From Vibrio nigripulchritudo ATCC 27043 (GTDB lineage: Bacteria; Pseudomonadota; Gammaproteobacteria; Enterobacterales; Vibrionaceae): DNA of 64,000 nt. The DNA is taken from assembly GCF_000222685.1 (NCBI RefSeq), contig NZ_AFWJ01000267.1, positions 1 to 64,000 of the forward strand, written 5' to 3'. The notes below the pieces were generated by a model, which was not told where the DNA came from, ran no database searches, and saw nothing but the letters and a program-made list of their open reading frames with translations. Below are positions 9,290-17,536 of this stretch, in pieces. The stretch's first letter is position 1, and each line of letters begins with the position of its first letter. The translations under genes were made by a program, and so were the position numbers.

Positions 9290-9705
9290 ATCACCATCCT
9301 TTTTGATTGCCGTTCAAGCCACACTTCAAAGGCTCGGCGCAACATGCGCCTAAACCCGAATGTGTCGATGTAAATCATGGCGAGCGCATACCAGTAGTAT
9401 TCCGGTATATTTTCCAGTGCTTTGAACCCGGCATCCACGTAATGCACCCATTCAGGCACGAACGCCATCATGACGGGTAACGTGGTGATGATAAGCAAAT
9501 ACTCATCTTTCCAGCCGCGATTGGACAGGCTGATTTCGTCCAGCTTGGTGGCGTTGTTGTCACCCTGCTCTATTCGCTTGATGGTTGCCAGCGTTTTGGA
9601 TTCTTCTATGCGGTCTTTTCGCTCCGCTGCTTTGTGTTTCGCGACTTGGTGATCGCGAAACAGGTTTACGAACGGGGAAAAGAGCGCGCCAATCAGTCCA
9701 GTCAT
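9286..9705 (-). CDS. Holin-like phage protein (3TM holin family)
   Basis: A 139-residue protein: an N-terminal hydrophobic patch (GLIGALFSPFVNLF), a long charged helix (HKAAERKDRIEESKTLATIK), then two hydrophobic segments (YLLIITTLPVMMAFV and YYWYALAMIYIDTFGF), and a basic tail. This order resembles the 3TM holins of gene-transfer agents and phages (GTA_holin_3TM), which permeabilise the inner membrane; the match is from memory. ATG 9705 is favoured because AAAAGGGG lies at proper spacing; a GTG at 9711 is too close to it. It sits head-to-head with zur and looks like the remaining lysis module of a phage. Confidence 0.65.
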   Translation of the reverse strand: MTGLIGALFSPFVNLFRDHQVAKHKAAERKDRIEESKTLATIKRIEQGDNNATKLDEISLSNRGWKDEYLLIITTLPVMMAFVPEWVHYVDAGFKALENIPEYYWYALAMIYIDTFGFRRMLRRAFEVWLERQSKRMVI

Positions 9706-9711
9706 AGCCAC

Positions 9712-10028
9712 CCCTTTTACGTAAGTATTTCAGTGTGTACTCAGCCTGTAATGTTTAACACTTTTCCATATTTTTATTGCGGGATCGTGCAGAAATCTGG
9801 TAGAAAAGCCACCTTGAGTTACTTACCGCACGCATGCCAAATATGTGACACTTTGTTGCATGGTGCACATTTCCTAGATAGGTAAGTGATTTACAATCAC
9901 AAAACGTTTTTCGCCATCCATTCATTGCTTGATTGGTCGACATCTTTTGCTTAGGGTTAAAAAAAACGCCCTTTACTGCCTAACTTGCTAGATAAATGGT
10001 ATATTATTAATAATGTGCACCAAAATAG
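9712..10028. other. Intergenic region between the integrated element and zur
   Basis: It should hold the promoters of the holin-like gene (minus) and zur (plus) and probably the right boundary of the element. Visible structure: GTGATT/AATCAC inverted repeat near 9887-9901, an A-run at 9960-9966, and the AT-rich palindrome described separately. No convincing gene was seen; a 62-codon minus frame at 9755-9943 has no ribosome-binding site and atypical composition. Confidence 0.5.
9996..10020 (+). promoter_or_regulatory. AT-rich palindrome upstream of zur, possible autoregulatory site
   Basis: ATTATTAATAAT (10003-10014) is a perfect 12-base palindrome inside a roughly symmetric GGT...ACC sequence, 15 bases before the zur start. 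Fur-family regulators bind AT-rich dyads of this size, but the match to known Zur boxes is only loose. It overlaps the likely -10 region. Confidence 0.3.
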
Positions 10029-10487
10029 GTGAGCCAATTGGAGCTGTCGTTGCTAGAACAAATTGAAGGCATCTGCCAGAGCCGTGGTGTAAGGCTGACA
10101 CCGCAGCGGAAAAGAGTGTTCGAACTTATCTACTCAAGCAAAAGTGCATCCAGCGCTTATGATTTGCTGGATAAGCTGAAAGTAAGTGAACCTCAGGCAA
10201 AACCACCAACGGTCTACAGGGCGTTGGATTTTTTATTGGAGCAAGGCTTCATCCACCGCGTCGAGTCCACGAACAGTTTTATTTCGTGTTGCTCGTTTGG
10301 TGCTCACAAACACTTCTCTCATCTTCTCATATGCGACAAGTGCGGGAATGTTTCCGAACATCAGGATGACCAACTGGTAGCCTTGTTGGCAAAAAACAGT
10401 GAAAAGCAGGGGTTTAACGTAACCAATCACGTTATTGAAACCCACGGTACTTGCAAAAGTTGTTTTTCAGACTTTACGGATAAATAA
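10029..10487 (+). CDS. zur: Zinc uptake regulator, Fur family
   Basis: Zn-sensing repressor of zinc-uptake genes. It has 152 residues: an N-terminal winged helix (RGVRLTPQRKRVFELIYSS, KPPTVYRALDFLLEQGFIHR) and a C-terminal metal-binding/dimer domain. The two CxxC pairs, CDKC and CKSC, hold structural zinc in this family. The GTG at 10029 fits the usual Zur N-terminus (MSQLELSLLEQIE), but its ribosome-binding site is weak. It is followed 13 bases later by the CheX-like gene. Confidence 0.93.
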   Translation: MSQLELSLLEQIEGICQSRGVRLTPQRKRVFELIYSSKSASSAYDLLDKLKVSEPQAKPPTVYRALDFLLEQGFIHRVESTNSFISCCSFGAHKHFSHLLICDKCGNVSEHQDDQLVALLAKNSEKQGFNVTNHVIETHGTCKSCFSDFTDK

Positions 10488-10500
10488 AAGATAGAACGTT

Positions 10501-10962
10501 ATGCGCGCTGAATTTGTAAACCCGTTTTTAGCTTCATTAATGAATGTACTGAAAACTATGGCTTCTCTGGAGCTTAAGCCCCAGAAACCTCGTGTAAAGA
10601 AAGATGAAATTGCTCGTGGTGATGTGTCTGGTTTGATTGGTATGGTCGGTGACCAAACCCGTGGTTCAATGTCGATTACTTTTGATGAGTCTCTGGCTTT
10701 GGAAATCATGCAGAACATGCTGGGCGAGCGACCAAATGGTTTGAACGAAGAAGTGACCGATATGGTGGGTGAAATCACCAACATGGTAACTGGCGGTGCA
10801 AAGCGTATTCTTTCAGAAAGCGGCTTTGACTTCGATATGGCAACGCCAGTTGTGGTTTCAGGTAAAGGTCACACCATCCGTCATAAGTGTGAAGGCGCAA
10901 TCATTATCATGCCTTTCTCTTCTGAATGGGGTAACGCATTCATCGAGATCTGTTTCGAATAA
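10501..10962 (+). CDS. cheX: CheX-like chemotaxis phosphatase family protein
   Basis: A 153-residue cytoplasmic protein of the CheC/CheX type. The central GEITNMVTGGAKR carries the ExxN signature used by this family to dephosphorylate CheY-P. It begins MRAEFVNPFLASL and ends in a strand-rich segment (AIIIMPFSSEWGNAFIEICF), as in CheX. It lies directly after zur and before a terminator, so it may be cotranscribed with zur, although a functional link is not obvious. The partner response regulator is not in this window. Confidence 0.88.
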   Translation: MRAEFVNPFLASLMNVLKTMASLELKPQKPRVKKDEIARGDVSGLIGMVGDQTRGSMSITFDESLALEIMQNMLGERPNGLNEEVTDMVGEITNMVTGGAKRILSESGFDFDMATPVVVSGKGHTIRHKCEGAIIIMPFSSEWGNAFIEICFE

Positions 10963-10980
10963 GACAGAGACTCATACGTA

Positions 10981-11009
10981 AAGGCTGTTGCATGGCAACG
11001 GCCTTTTTT
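10981..11009 (+). terminator. Rho-independent terminator after cheX
   Basis: Stem 10981-10991 / 10995-11005 (11 bp with one G-T pair), ATG loop, followed by a run of six T residues. Confidence 0.85.
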
Positions 11010-11044
11010 GTTGCCTGAGATTTTGTTTTTAAACGCCTATAAAA

Positions 11045-11070
11045 AAAGGTCAGCACTTTTGCTGACCTTT
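11045..11070. terminator. Terminator between cheX and pgi
   Basis: Perfect 11-bp stem (11045-11055 / 11060-11070) with a CTTT loop and A/T runs on both sides. It is just downstream of pgi on the minus strand and can also act on readthrough from cheX. Confidence 0.8.
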
Positions 11071-11091
11071 GTATTTTTAACGGGATTAAAC

Positions 11092-12744
11092 TTAAGCTTT
11101 AAATGCTTTGAATGCGTTAATCAAACCGTTGGTAGAACTGTCGTGAGATGCGATTTCTGAATCGTCTGCCAGTTCAGGCAAGATTTGGTTCGCTAGTTGC
11201 TTACCAAGCTCCACGCCCCACTGATCGAAGCTAAAGATATTCCAGATAACGCCTTGCACGAAGATTTTGTGCTCATACATGGCAATCAGGTTACCTAGCG
11301 TACGAGGGGTAATCTGCTTAACCAGAATCGAGTTGGTTGGGCGGTTACCTTCAAACACTTTAAATGGAACCAGAGACGCCACTTCTTCTTCGGTTTTACC
11401 CGCTTTTGCAAATTCTGCTTTTACTGTTTCTTCAGCTTTACCAAATGCCAGTGCTTCTGTTTGAGCAAAGAAGTTCGACATCAGTTTCTGGTGGTGGTCG
11501 CTTGCTGGGTTGTGGCTTAGCGCTGGAGCAATAAAGTCACAAGGGATCAGTTTGGTGCCCTGATGAATCAACTGATAGAAAGCATGCTGACCGTTAGTAC
11601 CTGGCTCACCCCAGATGATTGGACCCGTTTGGTACGTCACTGCGTTACCATCGCGATCTACGTATTTGCCGTTCGATTCCATGTTGCCCTGCTGGAAGTA
11701 AGCAGCAAAGCGATGCATGTATTGATCGTAAGGCAAAATCGCTTCCGAATCCGCACCATGGAAGTTGTTGTACCAAACACCGATCAGCGCAAGAATCACT
11801 GGAATGTTGCTTTCCAGATCTGTGCTTGCGAAATGGTTATCCATCTCGTGCGCACCATCCAGTAACTCAACAAAGTTATCGTAACCAACAGACAGCGCTA
11901 TCGACAAACCAATCGCAGACCACAATGAGTAGCGACCGCCAACCCAGTCCCAGAATTCGAACATGTTGTCTGTATCGATACCAAACTCTGACACTGCTGT
12001 CGCGTTAGTTGAAAGAGCGGCAAAGTGTTTCGCTACGTGTGCTTCGTCACTCGCTGCTTCAAGGAACCAGTCACGTGCTGTGTGAGCATTCGTCATGGTT
12101 TCTTGAGTAGTAAATGTCTTAGACGCAATCAGGTACAAAGTTGTTTCTGGGTTCACTTTTTTCAACGTTTCAACGATGTGCGTGCCGTCTACGTTAGAAA
12201 CGAAGTGTAGGTTCAGGTGATTTTTGTATGGCGCCAGTGCTTCTGTCACCATGTAAGGACCTAAATCTGAACCACCGATGCCAATGTTAACGATGTCGGT
12301 AATGGCTTTACCTGTGAAGCCTTTCCATTCGCCATCAATCACGCGGTTGGTGAAAGATTGCATTTTCTCAAGCACTGCATTCACAGCGGGCATTACATCT
12401 TCGCCATCAACCAATACAGGTTTGTTGCTGCGGTTGCGCAAAGCCGTGTGCAGCACAGCACGATCTTCAGTCTGGTTGATCGCTTCACCATTGAACATTG
12501 CATCAATGGCGGTTTTTAATTCGGTTTCTTTCGCCAGAGCAAACAAGTGCTTAAGCGTTTCCTCGTTGACGAGGTTTTTAGAGTAGTCGACAAGGATATC
12601 CGACCCGAAACGTGTAGATAGTTTCTCGAAGCGTTGGGCATCTTCCGCAAACAGCGCTTTCAGATCCATGTCTTGTGCTGATTCGAAGTGCGCAGTCAGC
12701 GCATTCCAAGCTTGGGTCTTGGTAGGGTCAATGTTTTTTAACAT
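11092..12744 (-). CDS. pgi: Glucose-6-phosphate isomerase
   Basis: Interconverts glucose-6-phosphate and fructose-6-phosphate in glycolysis and gluconeogenesis, in the cytoplasm. The 550 residues match the long proteobacterial form. Both family signatures are present: [16 protein letters not shown] and [15 protein letters not shown]. The sugar-binding [14 protein letters not shown] and the catalytic region [14 protein letters not shown] are also visible. It is a single gene with its own terminator, and about 285 bases upstream for its promoter. No anomaly. Confidence 0.97.
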   Translation of the reverse strand: MLKNIDPTKTQAWNALTAHFESAQDMDLKALFAEDAQRFEKLSTRFGSDILVDYSKNLVNEETLKHLFALAKETELKTAIDAMFNGEAINQTEDRAVLHTALRNRSNKPVLVDGEDVMPAVNAVLEKMQSFTNRVIDGEWKGFTGKAITDIVNIGIGGSDLGPYMVTEALAPYKNHLNLHFVSNVDGTHIVETLKKVNPETTLYLIASKTFTTQETMTNAHTARDWFLEAASDEAHVAKHFAALSTNATAVSEFGIDTDNMFEFWDWVGGRYSLWSAIGLSIALSVGYDNFVELLDGAHEMDNHFASTDLESNIPVILALIGVWYNNFHGADSEAILPYDQYMHRFAAYFQQGNMESNGKYVDRDGNAVTYQTGPIIWGEPGTNGQHAFYQLIHQGTKLIPCDFIAPALSHNPASDHHQKLMSNFFAQTEALAFGKAEETVKAEFAKAGKTEEEVASLVPFKVFEGNRPTNSILVKQITPRTLGNLIAMYEHKIFVQGVIWNIFSFDQWGVELGKQLANQILPELADDSEIASHDSSTNGLINAFKAFKA

Positions 12745-13029
12745 GGTTACTTTTCCAATGTTCGTTCGATTGTGTTCTCTTCAGCCAGATAAATTTATAT
12801 GATGCTGAGTGAATTCCAGATTAAGCGAAATAAAGAATCGTCTGTTTTGTGTTTGTTATATCCTATCGACACAAAACAACGTAATAAATTTTCAGATTCC
12901 GGATTATGGCTCAACCCGTTGTTACTGACATTGAGGTTTATCACGTAAACTCAATTGTACCTAATCGGAATCAACTATTAATGCGATTGTTTATAACAAT
13001 TAGTGATTAGAAACAACAAGGCACAACCT

Positions 13030-13455
13030 ATGTGGTATCAAACTACCTTTTCTCTCACCGCGAAACGCCGAGGCTTTCATCTTGTTACTGATGAAATTGA
13101 ACAACATTTACCACAAATTCGTCAGTACTCGATAGGGCTTTTACATCTTTTCATACAACATACGTCTGCAAGCTTAACTTTGAATGAAAATGCAGATCCG
13201 ACTGTTCGTGCCGATATGGAACAACACTTTAATAAATTTGTGCCAGAAAGAGCGCCATACTATCAGCACACCTATGAAGGGGATGACGATATGCCCGCGC
13301 ATATTAAAGCTTCCACGCTAGGTTCAAGTGTCACCATTCCAATTACCGATGGAAGGTTAGCTGTGGGGACATGGCAGGGAATTTACATAGGCGAACACCG
13401 AGATCACGGCGGAGCGCGAAGAATCGTGGCAACTATCCAGGGTACGACTGAATAA
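13030..13455 (+). CDS. yjbQ: YjbQ/UPF0047 family protein
   Basis: A 141-residue cytoplasmic protein starting [17 protein letters not shown], with the family segments [18 protein letters not shown] and [16 protein letters not shown]. The conserved His residues form a metal/phosphate site, and E. coli YjbQ has weak thiamine-phosphate-synthase activity in vitro; its main role is unsettled. ATG 13030 is chosen because it follows AAGG and matches E. coli YjbQ; an in-frame GTG at 13003 would add nine poor residues. Confidence 0.9.
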   Translation: MWYQTTFSLTAKRRGFHLVTDEIEQHLPQIRQYSIGLLHLFIQHTSASLTLNENADPTVRADMEQHFNKFVPERAPYYQHTYEGDDDMPAHIKASTLGSSVTIPITDGRLAVGTWQGIYIGEHRDHGGARRIVATIQGTTE

Positions 13456-13474
13456 TTAGTCGTAAATACAAAAT

Positions 13475-13504
13475 AAAACAGGCGCTTAGAGCGCCTGTTT
13501 TTTG
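13475..13504. terminator. Bidirectional terminator between yjbQ and the beta-barrel gene
   Basis: Perfect stem AAAACAGGCGC / GCGCCTGTTTT with a TTAGA loop, flanked by A and T runs. It serves yjbQ (plus) and the gene at 13521 (minus). Confidence 0.9.
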
Positions 13505-13520
13505 ATTCGAATTGACCGAT

Positions 13521-14732
13521 TTAGAACGGCTGATTGATCATCACACGGAACATGTTTTCTTCATCACCGAATGCCATTTCAGTTCTGACTACAATGCCCT
13601 CGACCTGGAATCGAACGCCGCCACCCAAGTTGTATTTCATGTTGTTGTGAAGCTCTCGAAAGTCGAACTCATTGGCGACTCTACCCGCATCCACAAACGC
13701 TACCCACTGCCACCAAGGCACTTCGTACCAATTGAAAATTGGCCAGTTTTGAAGCGGCTGCCATTCCGGCATAACCCGGTATTCTAGGCTATAGTGTACG
13801 GCGCTACGACCATGATACCGATTGGCAGAGTAACCTCTTAGATGATACAAACCACCCAGTGAGACACCAGCATACCCCGGCGGGCGCTCACAAGTCCCAG
13901 AGCCACATAGACCCCAGGTTGGCGTATCTGCAACGTACATATCAAACGCCAGAACCTGTCGAGAAAACACGTCGTCCACTTTGCCTAAGCTAAAGAAATG
14001 GCTTTGTTCGACTTCAACTTTGGTCCACGGATTATCATTTCCTGAGTCCGGTGCGTGAGCCACATTGATTTTCAACTTCGCGCCCTGACTTGGGTTGCGG
14101 ACGTCGTTGCGATTGTCCCACTCAAACCCTAGATTAATGCCCCATGTGGAATCCGGCGAAGTATCATTTGCAACACTCAGGCTGCGCTTGGAAAGGAAAG
14201 GTTCAATACGAACCATCGATATTCCGCTGGTCGCTGGCGACGCCCCCTGAATGCGCCTTTTAGGTTCGTAGGCGGCTCTCGCTCCTTTGAACGCTGCTGC
14301 CCCCCACGGAATGATATAGCGCATAGTGAAATGGTACTGCGCTTCGTCTGCGTCGGTCACTGTCTTTTGAGAAAACTGCGAGTCGTTACTTCCGGCAGTA
14401 CCCAGATGATAAGGGAAATCAGAGTAGCTGGCATTGTATGCGTCAAAACCAAGCAGCCATGCCTTCCCTACCTGAAAGTTATTAAGCCCGATAAAAGTCA
14501 TGTTACTGCCCTTATCGGAAATCAAACCCGCGCCAATTAAGCCCGTTTGAGGCTGACCTATACCTTTTAACAGACCCGCGACACCAATGGTGTTGCCCAG
14601 TGTACTGGATGAAAAAGCAAAAGGTACTGCTGCTGTGTCTGGCATCCAGGGAGGTAGCCATTCATAAGCGGATACACAGCTTGACAAACTAAGTGAGGAA
14701 ATGAGTAAGGTCTTCAATATGTGTCTAGACAT
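13521..14732 (-). CDS. BamA/Omp85-like outer-membrane barrel protein without POTRA domains
   Basis: A 403-residue protein with a signal peptide (ILKTLLISSLSLSSCVSAYE) followed directly by beta-barrel sequence. Features of the bacterial surface-antigen (PF01103-like) barrel include LGGLYHLRGYSANRYHGRS, which resembles the conserved L6-loop region, and a C-terminal strand ending FRVMINQPF. It is far shorter than BamA and lacks N-terminal POTRA repeats, so it is more likely a stand-alone barrel than an assembly factor. Its start lies four bases after the stop of the alr relic, so it may once have been cotranscribed with alr. Its own promoter is not obvious. Confidence 0.75.
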   Translation of the reverse strand: MSRHILKTLLISSLSLSSCVSAYEWLPPWMPDTAAVPFAFSSSTLGNTIGVAGLLKGIGQPQTGLIGAGLISDKGSNMTFIGLNNFQVGKAWLLGFDAYNASYSDFPYHLGTAGSNDSQFSQKTVTDADEAQYHFTMRYIIPWGAAAFKGARAAYEPKRRIQGASPATSGISMVRIEPFLSKRSLSVANDTSPDSTWGINLGFEWDNRNDVRNPSQGAKLKINVAHAPDSGNDNPWTKVEVEQSHFFSLGKVDDVFSRQVLAFDMYVADTPTWGLCGSGTCERPPGYAGVSLGGLYHLRGYSANRYHGRSAVHYSLEYRVMPEWQPLQNWPIFNWYEVPWWQWVAFVDAGRVANEFDFRELHNNMKYNLGGGVRFQVEGIVVRTEMAFGDEENMFRVMINQPF

Positions 14733-14735
14733 TAT

Positions 14736-15037
14736 TTAATTGCTGCACTCCATGGCAACTCCAGAAATTAATTTGATCACAAATTCGTGCGTAATGGTAC
14801 CAACATGATACGCCACTTTTTCAAATCACGTATCGCGACTCGGTTCGACTGAAAAGTCACGGCCAGTCTTAAACCAAGTTCTCGAGTAATTTTGTCGGAG
14901 ACAGATGACACACCATAGAGTGACTATTAAACGCACCAGTCCAAGAGGATTTCGTCATAGAACAGTACTCCTGAAGGTACAGCCACCACACGCTCAGTGC
15001 TATTTGAGAGCTCAGAGTCTCCTTCAAGCCATTTGTC
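14736..15037 (-). pseudogene. alr: Relic of an alanine racemase gene (3' part, with an internal deletion)
   Basis: In minus-strand frames the sequence encodes degenerate Alr-like text. It reads ERVVAVPSGVLFYDEILLDW (intact Alr: [20 protein letters not shown]), two stop codons, then YGVSSVSDKITRELGLRL and VAIRDLKK (intact: [18 protein letters not shown] and AVRDLKK). It then jumps with a frame change to EKVAYHVGTITHEFVIKL (intact: [18 protein letters not shown]) and ends at a stop in the expected place. About 79 residues including the PLP-site Tyr region are missing. The colinear match over four blocks makes chance unlikely. It is clearly non-functional. Confidence 0.85.
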
Positions 15038-15051
15038 TCGGCCCAATTATA

Positions 15052-15069
15052 CCCCCTCAATTGGGGGGG
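15052..15069. repeat. GC-rich palindrome at the edge of the alr relic
   Basis: CCCCCTCAATTGGGGGGG forms a nearly perfect palindrome (one T-G pair) just beyond the last recognisable Alr-like sequence. It could be a hairpin or a junction scar; there is no T-run typical of a terminator. Confidence 0.4.
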
Positions 15070-15200
15070 ATGTAATACCGTCGCGCAGCGATAGTCTTTG
15101 TTGTGAGTATGTTTCAGCTATGTCGCATAACCAGAAAAATGCCACTAGTTGTCAGGCTCAACTTCAATACAAATAGACAAATACGTTTAAGGAAGAACCT

Positions 15201-17468
15201 ATGAGTAAGAGAGTGGCAGCTACTCTGGCAACAAGTATGTTTGTGCTAGCCGGGTGCTTTGGCGGTGACAATAGTAGCAGTAGCAACAGTGATAATGGTG
15301 GTAAGGCTGCCTCGAGTAACCTGAGCGGACGCATTGCTGATGGTTACCTAGCAGGGGCAACCGTCTGCTTGGATACCAATCTGAATATGGTTTGTGACGT
15401 GGGCGAGCCTTCCGCAGTGTCAGATAGTGAAGGGAAGTATAACCTCAATATCTCCAATGAACAGGCGAGCGAGTACCCGGTCATCGCCATCGTGACCCCA
15501 AATGTAACGGATAAAGACACGAACAACTATGTTGCCAACGCTTACACTATGGTTTCACCTCCGAGTTATTCTCAATTTATTAGCCCAATTACGACATTGC
15601 TTGCCCTTTCCGCACAAGATTACTCCACCGATTCACTGGCAACCAGCGCTTCCATTCTTCGCACAAAATTAGGGGTATCTGACGAAGTCGATTTGTACAG
15701 TGACTTTATCGCTGCGCAAACAAACATTGGCAACAGCGACAGTTATAAGAAAGTACATAACGTCGCCCAGTTAGTGGCACGTAAGCTGGGGCAACACCTT
15801 ACGAGCTTCAATAATGGCGACAACGAAGGAGAAATTGATAAAACGAAACTGGTTGTTGCGGTTGATTCCGTTAGTAAATCCGTTTCTGAGCTGGCTGAAC
15901 TTGGTGAGCTAAGTGGTTTTAATGCTGATGCTATTGCACAATCCAAGTCTTCTGAATGGAATGATGATGTCAAAGACATTGTTCCTTCTGAGAAGTTTGT
16001 TCAAATCGAAAATGAAAGATCGCTTCCTAACGCGTTAAGTGGTGGCGTCTACCAGTTTATCGATACTGACGGCAACAAAACGGATTTCTTAACCATTAAG
16101 TTGAACGTGACAGACCAAGGCTACAACGACAGCAACGCCGTCGTTGTCACCAACACCAATGGGGATACATATACCTTTGAGTCCACAGACAGAAGCGATG
16201 TTGATCTCGACTTCGATGGTCAGGTCGCATTTGTGAAGACGTTAGCCGGAGACACTTTGGTCAGCGATACATACACTTTTTCATTGACCAAAGGAGAAGG
16301 TGACTCCCTTGAGTTATTTACAGATAGCTACGTACAACCCACGTTAGCCAGTTATAACAACAACCTACTCAGTGCCGGTATCTCTCGGGTTTATACGCCT
16401 TTCAATGAGACATTTCTCTCCTTTCCCGTAGAAGATGATGAGCTGTTCTACCAAGCCTTGTTATTGGATGCAGAAGACAATGTTATTTACACTGGACGAG
16501 TAGAACAAGGGAGAAGTGTTGTCTGGAATGATGACCTCGCTGAGGTACAAGCAGCCGCCAAACTGTTGGTAAAAGCGTCCGACGGCTCTAATCACCGTGA
16601 TAGTCACTATACAAGAGAACTGTTTAAAACCGCGTTGACAGAACCGGAAGACACACCCTTCATAGGATTTGCACGTACGTATTTCCGCAATGCTTATGAC
16701 GTTTCTTCAAGCAAGTCCAAGCAACGTTATGTTTTCCAGTTCAATGCTGAACCTGCCGCTGAGGAAAATGCGTCCACCTTGGTAAAAAAAGTCAATGCGT
16801 TCAAAATTGAGTACTTTAATCCTAATACATCGAGTTACGTAGAAGTACTCAGTGCAAATGTGCAGGATTCAATATTTGAAGGACTAGGGAAAAGCGCTGA
16901 AGCTGAGCAGAATGATTACGATTTGTGGTACCAGCTAGACAACGATGGATCTGTGATTTATTTGGATGCGTTTTTCCAAGGCGATACGTCTGCCGCTGAA
17001 ATGGCAGTCGGTACGTACCGTTATTCTGTCACCGACACCAGCGGAAAAACATTCTACAGATATGACTACTATGGTGGGTTATCAGCAGGGTTTCCTGAAT
17101 TAGTCGCAAGCAGTTTTAAAGCGAAGGAACTCAATGCTGACTGGTATCAATTGTCCATCGATTCGGCTGAAGGAGGTGACGGTTCGCTAGTGTACGAATT
17201 TCAGTTTAATGTCCTTTACCAAGGTGACAATGGAGAAGATCACAACTATCTGTTTGGTTTAGATAGACAACGAGAGCCCATCGCTTTAGTGAAGAAACAA
17301 ACACTCGAAGATGCCATCTCAGAATTTGAAGAGAAACGAGGTGTAGAAGTGGATGAAATTTTGGTTGATGTCTCTATCTTCGACGGAACGAAATCTTACC
17401 AAATGGACAATAGGTTTGAACTAACCGACATTAACTTCGCTCAAGCTCTTGCGGCTGAGAATCAATAG
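15201..17468 (+). CDS. Large predicted lipoprotein of unknown function
   Basis: 755 residues. The N-terminus is a lipoprotein signal with lipobox VLAGC (Cys at about residue 18), followed by a Ser/Asn/Gly-rich linker (GGDNSSSSNSDNGG). Residues about 45-80 (AGATVCLDTNLNMVCDVGEP, then SDSEGKYNL) look like a carboxypeptidase-regulatory/SdrB-like beta-sandwich repeat common in surface lipoproteins. The remaining region is acidic and strand-rich with no domain I recognise. ATG 15201 follows AAGGAAG. It lies between the alr relic and intact alr and is probably part of the DNA acquired there. A surface or periplasmic adhesive or binding role is only a guess. Confidence 0.75.
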   Translation: MSKRVAATLATSMFVLAGCFGGDNSSSSNSDNGGKAASSNLSGRIADGYLAGATVCLDTNLNMVCDVGEPSAVSDSEGKYNLNISNEQASEYPVIAIVTPNVTDKDTNNYVANAYTMVSPPSYSQFISPITTLLALSAQDYSTDSLATSASILRTKLGVSDEVDLYSDFIAAQTNIGNSDSYKKVHNVAQLVARKLGQHLTSFNNGDNEGEIDKTKLVVAVDSVSKSVSELAELGELSGFNADAIAQSKSSEWNDDVKDIVPSEKFVQIENERSLPNALSGGVYQFIDTDGNKTDFLTIKLNVTDQGYNDSNAVVVTNTNGDTYTFESTDRSDVDLDFDGQVAFVKTLAGDTLVSDTYTFSLTKGEGDSLELFTDSYVQPTLASYNNNLLSAGISRVYTPFNETFLSFPVEDDELFYQALLLDAEDNVIYTGRVEQGRSVVWNDDLAEVQAAAKLLVKASDGSNHRDSHYTRELFKTALTEPEDTPFIGFARTYFRNAYDVSSSKSKQRYVFQFNAEPAAEENASTLVKKVNAFKIEYFNPNTSSYVEVLSANVQDSIFEGLGKSAEAEQNDYDLWYQLDNDGSVIYLDAFFQGDTSAAEMAVGTYRYSVTDTSGKTFYRYDYYGGLSAGFPELVASSFKAKELNADWYQLSIDSAEGGDGSLVYEFQFNVLYQGDNGEDHNYLFGLDRQREPIALVKKQTLEDAISEFEEKRGVEVDEILVDVSIFDGTKSYQMDNRFELTDINFAQALAAENQ

Positions 17469-17499
17469 CTAACAACGTCATTTTACTTATAGCTAATTC

Positions 17500-17527
17500 A
17501 AGGCAGGTGGACAACCTGCCTTGCTTT
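17500..17527. terminator. Terminator between the lipoprotein and LuxR-type genes
   Basis: Perfect 9-bp stem AAGGCAGGT / ACCTGCCTT (17500-17508 / 17514-17522) with a GGACA loop, followed on the plus strand by GCTTTTT. Confidence 0.75.
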
Positions 17528-17536
17528 TTGGTTCTG

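Larger units (their letters stand above)
6784..9955. mobile_element. Small integrated element at dusA (integrase, DUF4145 gene, holin-like module); right limit approximate
   Basis: The segment lies between dusA and zur, which I recall as neighbours in other vibrios. It carries a tyrosine integrase beginning about 107 bases from the 5' end of dusA, a DUF4145 gene, three tiny ORFs and a holin-like gene. The 12-base sequence ATCAGTCCAGTC occurs in dusA codons for DWTD (6784-6795) and again at 9692-9703, and is a weak candidate for an attachment-core remnant. No clear longer repeat of dusA was found near zur, so the right boundary is unsure. No replication or structural genes remain: this is a minimal, decayed or satellite-like element. 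Confidence 0.6.

Noticed and set aside
9755-9943. 62-codon minus-strand frame between the holin-like gene and zur
   Set aside because: No ribosome-binding site, no recognisable features, and it occupies the expected promoter region.
14869-15060. 63-codon minus-strand frame beginning MRGYNWAETNGLK
   Set aside because: It overlaps the alr relic in a different frame; the matching Alr-like text lies in the other frames and contains stops, so this is not a gene.
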